Source: Ruminococcus sp. (lineage in GTDB: Bacteria > Bacillota_A > Clostridia > Oscillospirales > Ruminococcaceae). Taken from it: a DNA stretch of 64,000 bases. A program made the translations under genes and the position numbers. The notes beneath the pieces are model-generated. The model was not told the origin of the DNA, made no database searches, and saw only the letters and a list, made by a program, of their open reading frames with translations. Shown in pieces: positions 26,136 through 34,580 of the stretch. The stretch covers positions 186,001 to 250,000 of the forward strand of contig NZ_JAEEMU010000033.1 in the NCBI RefSeq assembly GCF_016283395.1, in the 5' to 3' direction. Position 1 is the first letter of the stretch, and each line of letters opens with the position of its first letter.

Positions 26136-27770
26136 ATGAATTTGGTTTTATGGATAATATATGCGGTCATTTCGCTGACTGCTACTGTTTTTCTCGGGCT
26201 GAGGGAGTTCCATATGCTCCAGCTCAACGGCTACAAGACCCCCGAGCACTCGCGCTGGATGAAGAAAAACAAAAAGAGGTATATACTCCCTGCGGTGCTG
26301 TTCTGTGCGCAGTTCCTGCTGATACCGTTCCAGTACCATGACGGACTTGCGACTGCTCTCGTCATAGTGCTTTGCTTCTTCAACGCAATAATAGCACTGC
26401 TCAACAAGCCTGGCAAGAAGTTCAAGAAGCCCCTTGTGTACACAGCCCGTATGAAGCGCATGATGATAACATTTGCAGTACTTGTGGCGGTATACTACAC
26501 AATTGCAATACTCAACGGCAAGTCATTCGTACAGATAGACACAATAAACGATGGCTGGGAAGAGACTCGCTGGTTCATAACTTACCTGCCGTATATCATG
26601 GTGGGCTCGGCTCTGTACCTGACACCTATACTCGTTCCCCTGTCCAATCTTATCAATAAGCCCGTAGAAAAGGCAGTCCAGAACTGGTATATCAACGATG
26701 CAAAGCGCATACTCTCGGAGTGCCCGACGCTCCACAAGGTAGGTATCACGGGAAGCTACGGCAAAACAAGCATGAAGTTCTACCTTGACGAGCTTCTCAA
26801 CTCGCAGTACAACACGCTGAAAACTCCCGAGAGCTTCAATACTCCTATGGGTGTTACAATAACCATACGCCGCGACTTAAAGCCAACTCACGAATACTTC
26901 ATCTGCGAAATGGGTGCAAGACGAGTTCACGAAATAAAGGAGCTCTGCGGCATTGCAGACCCACATGACGGTATCATAACTTCCGTAGGTCCTCAGCATT
27001 TAGAGACCTTCGGTTCTATCGAGAATGTAGTGAATACCAAGTTCGAGCTTGCCGACCATGTAAAGGCAAAGGGCGGTAAGATATACCTCAACGGCGACAA
27101 CGAGCTTATCCGCAAGAAAGCTCCCGAATATCCCAATGCGGTGCTTTACGGACTTTCTGAGGGCAACCACTACCGCGGTACTGATATATCCGTATCCGAC
27201 AGAGGTACGGAGTTCACGGTAACTGCTCCAAACGGCGAGACACAGCGTTTCTCAATGAAGCTTCTGGGCGAGCACAATGTTCAGAACGTCCTCGGAGCTA
27301 TCGCCTACGCACACGGTACAGGCATTTCACTTGAAAAGCTGACACTCCCCGTTAAGCGTATCGCCGCAGTACCCCACAGATTGCAGCTTCTCGACAAGGG
27401 CGGAAATATGACCTTTATCGATGATGCATACAACTCAAATCCAAACGGCTGCCGTGCAGCTCTCAATGTCCTCGGTCTTTTCGATGCCTGCCGTATACTG
27501 GTAACTCCCGGTATGGTAGAGCTTGGCGCAAAGCAGGAGGAGCTGAATTTCGAGTTCGGTCAGGAAGCTGCAAAGGCTTGTGACCATATAGTTCTTGTAG
27601 GCAAGGCTCAGACAGTGCCTATATATAACGGTATCAAGGACGCAGGCTACGATATGGACAACGTTTTCGTTGCGGACAGTCTTAACGAGGCTCTCACCCA
27701 CGTAAATGCATATCAGACCGACAAGAAGAAAATAGTCCTTCTTGAAAACGACCTGCCCGATAATTATTAA
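26136..27770 (+). CDS. Membrane-anchored MurF-like Mur ligase
   Basis: 544 residues. The N-terminal 170 residues hold about five hydrophobic segments (VLWIIYAVISLTATVFLGL and others). A Mur-ligase core follows: ATP loop GITGSYGKTS near 208, ESFNTPMGVT, EMGARRVHEI, GPQHLETFGS, and a C-terminal domain with FIDDAYNSNPNG. The core matches MurF (UDP-MurNAc-tripeptide:D-Ala-D-Ala ligase), and a D-Ala-D-Ala ligase gene follows, supporting this role. The membrane extension is not found in classical MurF. AAGGAGATAAGT precedes the ATG. Confidence 0.88.
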   Translation: MNLVLWIIYAVISLTATVFLGLREFHMLQLNGYKTPEHSRWMKKNKKRYILPAVLFCAQFLLIPFQYHDGLATALVIVLCFFNAIIALLNKPGKKFKKPLVYTARMKRMMITFAVLVAVYYTIAILNGKSFVQIDTINDGWEETRWFITYLPYIMVGSALYLTPILVPLSNLINKPVEKAVQNWYINDAKRILSECPTLHKVGITGSYGKTSMKFYLDELLNSQYNTLKTPESFNTPMGVTITIRRDLKPTHEYFICEMGARRVHEIKELCGIADPHDGIITSVGPQHLETFGSIENVVNTKFELADHVKAKGGKIYLNGDNELIRKKAPEYPNAVLYGLSEGNHYRGTDISVSDRGTEFTVTAPNGETQRFSMKLLGEHNVQNVLGAIAYAHGTGISLEKLTLPVKRIAAVPHRLQLLDKGGNMTFIDDAYNSNPNGCRAALNVLGLFDACRILVTPGMVELGAKQEELNFEFGQEAAKACDHIVLVGKAQTVPIYNGIKDAGYDMDNVFVADSLNEALTHVNAYQTDKKKIVLLENDLPDNY

Positions 27771-27771
27771 A

Positions 27772-27886
27772 GCCATTAGCTATTGGCTGTTAGCCTTTAG
27801 CCTGTGGTATCGCTGCGCGATAATATTTGAAATTATATATAAGAGCTTCGGCTAATAGCTAAGGGCTAACGGCTAATGGCTCAGAT
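27772..27886. repeat. Heptad repeat cluster between murF-like gene and ddl
   Basis: Starts at the stop codon of the Mur ligase (AGCCATTAGCTATTGGCTG), has a short GGTATCGCTGCGCGATA hairpin, and ends CGGCTAATGGCTCAG immediately before the ddl ribosome-binding site. An ATG inside the last heptad is in frame with ddl but has no ribosome site. Confidence 0.8.
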
Positions 27887-27902
27887 AAAAGGAGTAATTA
27901 CA

Positions 27903-29087
27903 ATGAAGATCAATCTTGCAGTTCTTTTCGGCGGAAGAAGCGTTGAACACGAGGTATCAGTTATCTCGGCTGTTCAGGCTATGGCAAGCATAAACAAGGA
28001 AAAATACAACATTATCCCTGTCTACATGACTAAGAAAAGCGAATTCTGGACAGGTGAAAAGCTCATGGACATCAACAGCTTCAAGGATATCCCTGCACTC
28101 CTTAAAGAGTGTACCGAGTGCGTTTTCGTAAGAAGCGAGGGCAAAGTACAGCTTATCCGCCAGAAAATGAAGAAATTCGGCACTAATGTCATTTCCGATA
28201 TCGACGTTGCATTCCCTATCGTTCATGGCACAAACGTTGAGGACGGCGCATTGCAGGGCTATCTCCAGACTCTCGACCTGCCTTACGTAGGCTGTGACGT
28301 ACTGGCTTCCGCTATCGGCATGGATAAATTTGTAATGAAGATACTCCTTAAAGACGCAGGCTTCCCTGTACTTGACTGCTGCCGTTTCTCCTCATACGAG
28401 ATAAACGAAATGGACAGAATGGTGGAGACAGTCGAGAAGAAGTTCGGCTACCCTGTTATCGTTAAGCCTATCAATCTCGGTTCAAGCGTTGGTATCTCAA
28501 AGGGCAAGGACAGAGACAGCCTTATAAAGTCTATCGAAGAGGCTTTCGAGTTCGCTGACCGTATTCTCATCGAGCCATGCGTAGTTCAGCTCAAAGAGAT
28601 AAACTGTGCCGTAGCAGGCGACAGCGAGTCCGCAGAAGCTTCCGTATGTGAAGAACCTGTACAGGCAAGCGGCGATGATATCCTCAGCTACGACCAGAAG
28701 TACGTAGGCGGCGGCAAGGGCGGCAGCAAGGGCATGGCTACACTCAAGAGAAAGATACCTGCTGATATTACTCCCGAGCAGGACGAATTCATCAGAAAGA
28801 CTGCTGTTGACGCATTCCGCTATCTTGGACTCAACGGCGTTACACGTATCGACTTCATGATAGATATGGCTACCGACAAGGTATACATCAACGAAATAAA
28901 CACTATCCCCGGCTCACTCGCATTCTACCTCTGGGAACCTAAGGGAGTGAAGTATACAGAGCTTCTCGAAAGACTTATCCAGCTTGCTCTCAAACGCTAC
29001 AGACAGGGCGAGAAGATAAGCTATACATTTGATACAAATATCCTTTCAATGGGTGGAAGCTTCGGTTCTAAGGGCAGCAAACGCTAA
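27903..29087 (+). CDS. ddl: D-alanine--D-alanine ligase
   Basis: Joins two D-Ala for the peptidoglycan stem peptide. ATP-grasp enzyme: GGRSVEHEVSVISA at the N-terminus, FPIVHGTNVEDGALQG, then KPINLGSSVGISKG and IDFMID...YINEINTIPGSLAFYLWEP. It is 394 residues, longer than the usual 300-370, partly through an insert (CAVAGDSESAEASVCEEPVQ and a Gly-rich GGGKGGSKG). The ATG at 27903 follows AAAGGAG at 8 bases. With the MurF-like ligase upstream it provides substrate and enzyme for consecutive steps. Confidence 0.95.
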   Translation: MKINLAVLFGGRSVEHEVSVISAVQAMASINKEKYNIIPVYMTKKSEFWTGEKLMDINSFKDIPALLKECTECVFVRSEGKVQLIRQKMKKFGTNVISDIDVAFPIVHGTNVEDGALQGYLQTLDLPYVGCDVLASAIGMDKFVMKILLKDAGFPVLDCCRFSSYEINEMDRMVETVEKKFGYPVIVKPINLGSSVGISKGKDRDSLIKSIEEAFEFADRILIEPCVVQLKEINCAVAGDSESAEASVCEEPVQASGDDILSYDQKYVGGGKGGSKGMATLKRKIPADITPEQDEFIRKTAVDAFRYLGLNGVTRIDFMIDMATDKVYINEINTIPGSLAFYLWEPKGVKYTELLERLIQLALKRYRQGEKISYTFDTNILSMGGSFGSKGSKR

Positions 29088-29242
29088 AGCGCGGAGCCCG
29101 CGCTGGCTAATCACATTGTCGCTCGTAAACTCGCTCACTCTAAAAAAATTCCTTACTCGTACATCGCTTACGGTACTTTTAATTCCGAATTAAATCCGCC
29201 GCCCCTACAGGGGCTAAAGGCTAAGGGCTAACGGCTATATAA
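29088..29242. repeat. Dispersed repeat cluster between ddl and the paralogue array
   Basis: Hairpin GCGCGGAGCCCGCGC at the ddl end, then the composite unit 29112-29209, then GGGGCTAAAGGCTAAGGGC heptads up to the next ribosome site. The composite unit is the best-preserved plus-strand copy in the window. Confidence 0.82.
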
Positions 29243-29254
29243 CAGGGGGGAGAA

Positions 29255-30073
29255 ATGGAAAAGATAAATTTACTTCCTGTGGCAGAGAAGATAGATGATA
29301 TTTACGTGTACAATGATCTACCCGAGAAGAAAGACTTCTGTTTAGACTTCTCTCGTGATGTATATATCCGCCTTTTGGCAGATTTGCTTATCGGCTTTTT
29401 AATGTCTGCAATCCTCGGAGTTTGTGTATTCGGAGCAATATTAATAATTTTGCCTTTAGATAAGAAAGTAACGACCAAAATCAATAGCAGGTTCGTCAGG
29501 AACACTTTCTGGAACCGTTTGCCTTTTCAGCTCTTCGGTTTAACGCTCATAGTCTTTTACGTGGTCTGCGGGATTATCGAGATGGAAAAAAGGAAAACAG
29601 GTGCAGCATACCAAATAAACGGAACAAGCATGATGATAATAAAGTACTATATCGCCTTTATTATCGCAATTATAGTCGGCAGGCTCATATATCTCATAGT
29701 GACGGCTTTCGCAATAGCAAACCGAAAAAAGAAATGTACCGTTCCTGTGAACATTGAGCTGAGTGCAAACTATTCCCAGGACAAAAGCAGAATATTCAAA
29801 TACTATTACGAGGGAGAAACATACCGTTTCATCGACCACGAAAAACAGGCAAATATCCTATACAACTCTCTTCAGAGAGAGTACGATATCACTCCCGATC
29901 ATGTATATATCGCCCCAAATGAGCCCGAGTGCTATTACTCACGTCAGATATTCGGTTACAATTCAAAGAAGCTGAAACACTATTTCGTCTCGCTTTTCCT
30001 GTTTTTGTTTTTTACGTCATTCTTTTGGATAATTCCTGTATTCAGATACATAGTGGATCACATCTGCGCATAA
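29255..30073 (+). CDS. Tandem paralogue membrane protein 1 of 4
   Basis: 272 residues, family not recognised. It has a short cytoplasmic N-terminus with the array signature INLLPVAEKID, two hydrophobic segments near 45-70 and 88-108, FWNRLPF between them, and a third near 120-145. A conserved RKKKCTVPV boundary leads into a domain of about 100 residues with IFKYYYEGETYRFIDHE and VYIAPNEPECYYSRQIF. A last membrane segment ends the protein. The Y-x-G-x-x-Y and xPxxPExYY features recall DUF3592, a resemblance only. GGGGGAG precedes the ATG. Confidence 0.78.
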   Translation: MEKINLLPVAEKIDDIYVYNDLPEKKDFCLDFSRDVYIRLLADLLIGFLMSAILGVCVFGAILIILPLDKKVTTKINSRFVRNTFWNRLPFQLFGLTLIVFYVVCGIIEMEKRKTGAAYQINGTSMMIIKYYIAFIIAIIVGRLIYLIVTAFAIANRKKKCTVPVNIELSANYSQDKSRIFKYYYEGETYRFIDHEKQANILYNSLQREYDITPDHVYIAPNEPECYYSRQIFGYNSKKLKHYFVSLFLFLFFTSFFWIIPVFRYIVDHICA

Positions 30074-30101
30074 AAGCAGCGAGAGAATTTGGAATATGAC
30101 A

Positions 30102-30896
30102 ATGAAAAAGTTAGAGTTACTGCCAAGAGCAGAAAGAATAAGAAACGAATATTTCGACGAACAGCCTAAGCCCACAGTCGTTAAAAAGCGTAATATGTCA
30201 ATAGCATGGGGCATACTTGTCATCATAACTTTAGTACTGTCCTGTTTTGACAATTCTATCATAATTAGCGGCATAGGAGCAGGCTGCTTACTCGGGGAAT
30301 TTTCAAAGTACACTGGGAATGACCTGAGTGTTATAAAAGAAAAAGACACTCTGTGGAAGAAATTTCCTGTCATAGTTTTTGGTACAGCACTGATATTTAC
30401 CGGCATCATAGGTACTGTCTCGGTGGCGAGCGGCTCGGAGACGCTGACCTCAAAGGTCTTAAAAAAGCTTCTGACAGTATTTATTGCCATAGTTCTCTGC
30501 GGATTTATCATCAGACTGATATTTCTCCTTGCAGCCACTGTAGCATTAAGGAAACGCAAAAAGAGATGTACCTCTCCTGTTATGGCGGAGTTCATAGGTT
30601 ATGCGGCAATAAACTCCGATATATCGCTGAACCGCGAAGAACCGCACGGGTTAGATCCGCTGTTCAGGTATCACTATGAGGCAGTGAGCTACCGTTTTGC
30701 GGTGTCGGAGAATTCTCCTCTGCTCGAAGATATTGAAAGTAATTTTAAGATATACATTGACCCAGACCAGCCCGATGCTTACTATCTGGAAGAAATGTCC
30801 GAGGACAATAAAAGGATATTTTTCAATTACTTCATAACCTTTGGCATAGCTATCATATTTCCATTAGCTCTGGCTCTTCCTTTTATACTTCATTAA
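30102..30896 (+). CDS. Tandem paralogue membrane protein 2 of 4
   Basis: 264 residues from the ATG at 30102. An in-frame ATG two codons upstream is also possible, but the other three copies begin M-(K/E)-K directly before this point. Shared features: KLELLPRAERI, LWKKFPVIVFG in place of WNRLPF, RKKRCTSPVMAEF, FRYHYEAVSYRF and IYIDPDQPDAYYLEEM, then a terminal hydrophobic segment. It is the most divergent copy in the N-terminal half (the EKI motif became ERI, and the D/E-R-K segment is changed). The gap to copy 1 is 28 bases. Confidence 0.75.
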   Translation: MKKLELLPRAERIRNEYFDEQPKPTVVKKRNMSIAWGILVIITLVLSCFDNSIIISGIGAGCLLGEFSKYTGNDLSVIKEKDTLWKKFPVIVFGTALIFTGIIGTVSVASGSETLTSKVLKKLLTVFIAIVLCGFIIRLIFLLAATVALRKRKKRCTSPVMAEFIGYAAINSDISLNREEPHGLDPLFRYHYEAVSYRFAVSENSPLLEDIESNFKIYIDPDQPDAYYLEEMSEDNKRIFFNYFITFGIAIIFPLALALPFILH

Positions 30897-30920
30897 TGTA
30901 CTGTTTAACAGAGGGAAAAA

Positions 30921-31733
30921 ATGAAAAAATTCAGTGTACTTCCGCTGGCAGAAAAAATAGACCCGAGCGACTTGTTCAGTCCTATGCCCGAGCGAAAAAG
31001 GTTCGGGATAAAGCTCGATAAAAGGGTAAAGTATGTTCTGCTCGCTATCTATGCGATATTAATGTATATCGCGCTTTTGAAAAATATTTTGGTGTTTGTT
31101 TTCGGCTTCGGACTTCTATTCCTGTACGCAGGTCTCAGCAAAGAAGGTCAGGTGTCAAAAGGAACAAGAGACACACAAAGAACCGTGGAGAATAACATAT
31201 GGAACCGTCTGCCTTTCCTGCTTGCAGGATTGTTCTTTACCTTTTCTCTTGGTGCAGATTTTATCAATAAAAAATTAGGCATAAGGCTAAGAGACTACAA
31301 AGTACTTACTATGCTGACAAAGGGTGTCATATTGGCTCTTATCATAGGAAGGATCGTCTTTCTCATAGCAAGTCTGTGCGCTGTAGCTTCAAGAAAAAAG
31401 CACTGCACAGAGCAAGTACACACAGAGCCAGAAGGCTCAGCATCAGGATTGGGCGCAAGCTTTAACTTTACCTCTGACGGTATGCCTGTATTCAGATACA
31501 ATTTTGAGGGCGAGGACTATCGCTTCATAGACCATGATAACGCAACAGCATATCTTGATCTTGACGATACCTTTAAAAACGATCTCAAGCTCATCGACCT
31601 GCATATTGACCCAAATGCTCCCGAAAGGTATTTTTCCGAGATCATTTTCAGAAGAACAGGCACAAAACTCAAGGATTTTTTCATAACGCTCGCATTTATA
31701 CTTCTTTTTTACTATGGAATACACCACAAATAA
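30921..31733 (+). CDS. Tandem paralogue membrane protein 3 of 4
   Basis: 270 residues. Shared signature: KFSVLPLAEKIDPSDLFSP, MPERKRFG, IWNRLPFLLAG, then RKKHCTEQVHTEP at the membrane boundary. VFRYNFEGEDYRFIDHD and LHIDPNAPERYFSEIIFRR follow, with a hydrophobic C-terminus. Predicted topology is four membrane segments, with the conserved 100-residue domain between the third and fourth. GAGGGAAAAA precedes the ATG. It is 24 bases after copy 2. Confidence 0.77.
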   Translation: MKKFSVLPLAEKIDPSDLFSPMPERKRFGIKLDKRVKYVLLAIYAILMYIALLKNILVFVFGFGLLFLYAGLSKEGQVSKGTRDTQRTVENNIWNRLPFLLAGLFFTFSLGADFINKKLGIRLRDYKVLTMLTKGVILALIIGRIVFLIASLCAVASRKKHCTEQVHTEPEGSASGLGASFNFTSDGMPVFRYNFEGEDYRFIDHDNATAYLDLDDTFKNDLKLIDLHIDPNAPERYFSEIIFRRTGTKLKDFFITLAFILLFYYGIHHK

Positions 31734-31766
31734 GAAGATCAGATAATAACATCAGAGGCTGTAAAA

Positions 31767-32573
31767 ATGAAAAAGCTGCATATATTACCGTTGGCTGAAA
31801 AAATAACTGCCGACAACCTTTACTCTGCACCAACTGAAAGAAAGCTGCCGTCTGTAAAAATACCCTCGGCAGTATATACCGTCTTAGCTGTTATATCATT
31901 TATCGCCTGTTATACCGACCCTGTTATCGGCATTATCGCAGTCGGTATACTGTTCATTGTCGCAGGTATTGACGGCAAAACAGGAAAGAACAAAAAACGC
32001 AGAACAGTAGAGAAAATGATATGGACAAGGCTCCCCTTATTATTTATGGGTATTTTCTTCATATTAACGGGTATATTCATATTAATATCGGAAGAGACCT
32101 CAAGAAGCATCAATACCGACATGACCAGAGCGTATTTCATGTTGATGCTGAAACTGTTTCTTATTGCTTTTGCAGTATTGGGAATATCGAGACTTATCAT
32201 GCTTGTGACTGTCGAGCTTGCCCTTCGCAGCAGACGGGAACACTGCGGTACACTTGTACACATCGAGCCCGACTTAACGGCAGCGGACTATACAGTCAAC
32301 GCAACGGATACTGAATACAAGTGCCATGTTCCCGTATACAAATACTACTACGAGGGAAAAGGCTATCGCTTCACGGACCATTCCAGAGACCTGTATTTCT
32401 TTTCACCTACCGACTCATCTCAGGTATACGTAGATCCCGAAAAGCCTGACCGCTATTATTCTCCCAATCTCTTTGCAGATAACGGTGAGAACCTTATAGA
32501 ATTCCTTCAGTTTTTAGGGTATATGTTCTTTTTTTCAATTCCCTTGCTGGTAATACTGCTTCTCAACTGGTAA
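31767..32573 (+). CDS. Tandem paralogue membrane protein 4 of 4
   Basis: 268 residues. Shared signature: KLHILPLAEKITADNLYSA, IWTRLPLLFMG, RSRREHCGTLVHIEPDL, PVYKYYYEGKGYRFTDH, then VYVDPEKPDRYYSPNLF and a C-terminal hydrophobic end. Closest to copy 3. Cysteine and histidine in the R-x-x-C motif are present in all four copies, but no catalytic set is evident. It is followed by the acetyltransferase gene 32 bases later. Confidence 0.77.
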   Translation: MKKLHILPLAEKITADNLYSAPTERKLPSVKIPSAVYTVLAVISFIACYTDPVIGIIAVGILFIVAGIDGKTGKNKKRRTVEKMIWTRLPLLFMGIFFILTGIFILISEETSRSINTDMTRAYFMLMLKLFLIAFAVLGISRLIMLVTVELALRSRREHCGTLVHIEPDLTAADYTVNATDTEYKCHVPVYKYYYEGKGYRFTDHSRDLYFFSPTDSSQVYVDPEKPDRYYSPNLFADNGENLIEFLQFLGYMFFFSIPLLVILLLNW

Positions 32574-32605
32574 ACATATAAAATCAAGATCAAGGAGGGT
32601 TTAAA

Positions 32606-33280
32606 ATGACCGAAAAAGAAAAACAGCAGGCAGGAGAGCTTTACAACGCAGGTGCTCCCGAGCTTGTAAACGAGAGGATAAAAGCCAAGAAGCTTTGCTC
32701 TGAGTACAACGCTGTCGAATACAACGATTATCAAAGGCGCGAACGCGTCCTTGCAAGACTTCTTCCGCTGAAAAGCGAAAATGCAATAATAGAGCCGAAT
32801 TTCTTCTGCGACTATGGATATAATATCATAATGGGAAGTAACTTCTACGCAAACCATAATCTCGTTATCCTTGACTGTGCAGAAGTCACCTTCGGCGATA
32901 ACGTCTTTATCGGTCCGAACTGCGGCTTCTATACCGCAGACCACCCTATTGACGCAGATACGAGAAATCAGGGACTTGAGTCCGCAAAGCCAATAAATGT
33001 TGGAAACAATGTATGGATAGGCGGTAACGTTACCGTACTCGGCGGAGTTAACATAGGCGATAATACAGTCATCGGCGCAGGAAGCGTTGTTATAAATGAT
33101 ATCCCTGCAAACTGCGTTGCCGCAGGAAATCCCTGCAAGCCCATAAAGCCCATAGAGTCAAAGCCTGCAGAAATAATGCCTCAGAGCGAAGAAACTAAAT
33201 TCAAGGCACCTGCTAAGCCCGAGCCTCCCAAGCGCAGACACATCGAGGTCAAGCTTGTGAGCAGCAGTGACGATAAATAA
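32606..33280 (+). CDS. Maltose/galactoside-type O-acetyltransferase with C-terminal tail
   Basis: 224 residues. N-terminal Mac segment (MTEKEKQQAGELYNAGAPEL) and left-handed beta-helix hexapeptide repeats (VTFGDNVFIGPNCGFYT, NVWIGGNVTVLGGVNIGDNT, VIGAGSVV). The catalytic His is in ADHPIDADTR. It transfers acetyl from acetyl-CoA to a sugar or related acceptor; the acceptor is unknown. The last 40 residues are an added Pro/Lys-rich tail (PKRRHIEVKLVSSSDDK) not usual in the family. AGGAGGGTTTAAA precedes the ATG. LysR gene follows 20 bases later. Confidence 0.9.
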   Translation: MTEKEKQQAGELYNAGAPELVNERIKAKKLCSEYNAVEYNDYQRRERVLARLLPLKSENAIIEPNFFCDYGYNIIMGSNFYANHNLVILDCAEVTFGDNVFIGPNCGFYTADHPIDADTRNQGLESAKPINVGNNVWIGGNVTVLGGVNIGDNTVIGAGSVVINDIPANCVAAGNPCKPIKPIESKPAEIMPQSEETKFKAPAKPEPPKRRHIEVKLVSSSDDK

Positions 33281-33300
33281 TACGAAAGGACGACTGAACC

Positions 33301-34251
33301 ATGAACACCCTGCACTTCAAATACGCTGTTGAGATCGAAAAAACGCGCTCTATAACACAGGCTGCTGAAAATCTCTACATGGCTCAGCCTAATCTGAGCA
33401 AGGCTATAAAAGAACTGGAAAGCACCCTCGGCATCACTATCTTCCGCCGTACATCAAAGGGCGTTATCCCTACGGATCAGGGACTTAAATTCCTCGATTA
33501 CGCAAAGCAGATACTCATACAAATAGACAATATGGAGGCTATACACTCCCCTGACAAGCCCAAAAACAGCCGTCTTCGCATATCCGTGCCGAGAACAGGC
33601 TATATCTCAAAGGCTTTCTCGGAGTATATCGCTTCCCTTGATACTCCCGAGGATATGGAAGTATTCTTCTGCGAGACAAACTCACTGAGAACTATCGAGA
33701 ATGTCCGCGAAAACGGCTATGATTTCGGCGTTATACGCTATAATACCGCTCACGAGAAGTACTTCACAGACTTCCTCGCCGAGAAAAACTTAGACGGCAA
33801 GCTCCTCTGGGAGTTCGAGATGCTGGCTGTAATGTCAGCCGAACACCCTGCCGCAGGTGCTGATGTGATAACCTATTCAGACCTGTCCTGCAACTACACC
33901 GAGCTTGGACAGGGAGACGACTCTGTTCCCTATGTTTCGGGAGCTGTGGAGAAGCTCTACGCTTCAAACCGTCCTGCCGATGTACCCGTGAGAAAGGTCT
34001 GTATGTACGACCGCGGAAGTGCTCTCGACTTCCTTCTGACAGTGCCTCAGGCTTTCATGCTGGACTCTCCCATGCCTGCAAGCCTTTGCGGAAAATACGG
34101 ACTCGTCCAGAGAAAATGCGCTTTCCCCGACAACAGCTTCAAGGATATGCTCATCTACACATCGGGACATAAGCTCTCGGATAACGAGCTGAAGCTGGTA
34201 AACCGCCTGTATGAGGTAAGAAACGAAAGTGCTTTTGCCGAGTATAAATAA
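33301..34251 (+). CDS. LysR-family transcriptional regulator
   Basis: 316 residues. N-terminal winged helix-turn-helix (SITQAAENLYMAQPNLSKAI, then FRRTSKGVIPTDQGLKFL). A periplasmic-binding-protein-like effector domain follows (RLRISVPRTGYISKAF onward). AAAGGACGACTGAACC precedes the ATG. It is the last gene of the array-acetyltransferase-LysR run. It may regulate that run, though LysR genes are usually divergent from their targets; no TTA-N7/8-TAA box was singled out. Confidence 0.9.
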   Translation: MNTLHFKYAVEIEKTRSITQAAENLYMAQPNLSKAIKELESTLGITIFRRTSKGVIPTDQGLKFLDYAKQILIQIDNMEAIHSPDKPKNSRLRISVPRTGYISKAFSEYIASLDTPEDMEVFFCETNSLRTIENVRENGYDFGVIRYNTAHEKYFTDFLAEKNLDGKLLWEFEMLAVMSAEHPAAGADVITYSDLSCNYTELGQGDDSVPYVSGAVEKLYASNRPADVPVRKVCMYDRGSALDFLLTVPQAFMLDSPMPASLCGKYGLVQRKCAFPDNSFKDMLIYTSGHKLSDNELKLVNRLYEVRNESAFAEYK

Positions 34252-34320
34252 GGCATATTGCATATGGAATATGAGTATTCCGTGTAGGAATAAACAAAAA
34301 CTGTAAAAATAACAAAACAC

Positions 34321-34350
34321 AAAGGCGGCTTTATGCCGCCTTTTCTCTTT
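34321..34350 (+). terminator. Terminator after the LysR gene
   Basis: AAAGGCGGC TTTAT GCCGCCTTT followed by TCTCTTTTTT. Confidence 0.92.
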
Positions 34351-34414
34351 TTTCCATTCATTTCCGCCCTTGACACGGCTTTGTCAAGCAATTGTCAAGG
34401 TTTATTTCGTTACA

Positions 34415-34444
34415 AGAATATCGATATCGGAATACCGATATTCT
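34415..34444. promoter_or_regulatory. Palindrome upstream of nfnA
   Basis: ATATCGG AATA CCGATAT (34424-34441), with outer AGAATATCG / CGATATTCT arms, directly upstream of the nfnA promoter. It fits an operator or a small hairpin; no known regulator consensus is recognised. Confidence 0.5.
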
Positions 34445-34454
34445 ACTGTTATAT

Positions 34455-34483
34455 TTGTGAAAGATAGTTTATTATGATATAAT
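34455..34483 (+). promoter_or_regulatory. nfnAB-rex promoter with Rex-like half-site
   Basis: TTGTGA (34455-34460), 17-base spacer, TATAAT (34478-34483). The -35 is embedded in TTGTGAAA, the left half of the Rex consensus; the right half is degenerate (TTTATTA). Autoregulation by Rex is an inference. Confidence 0.6.
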
Positions 34484-34580
34484 ATTGAATATATCGTGCA
34501 GTACCTGTATCTGATGAGGTCAATGGGGATATCACGGAAATTTCCCGTACTGCAAATCTAAAGCAAGGAAGGTTAGGACA

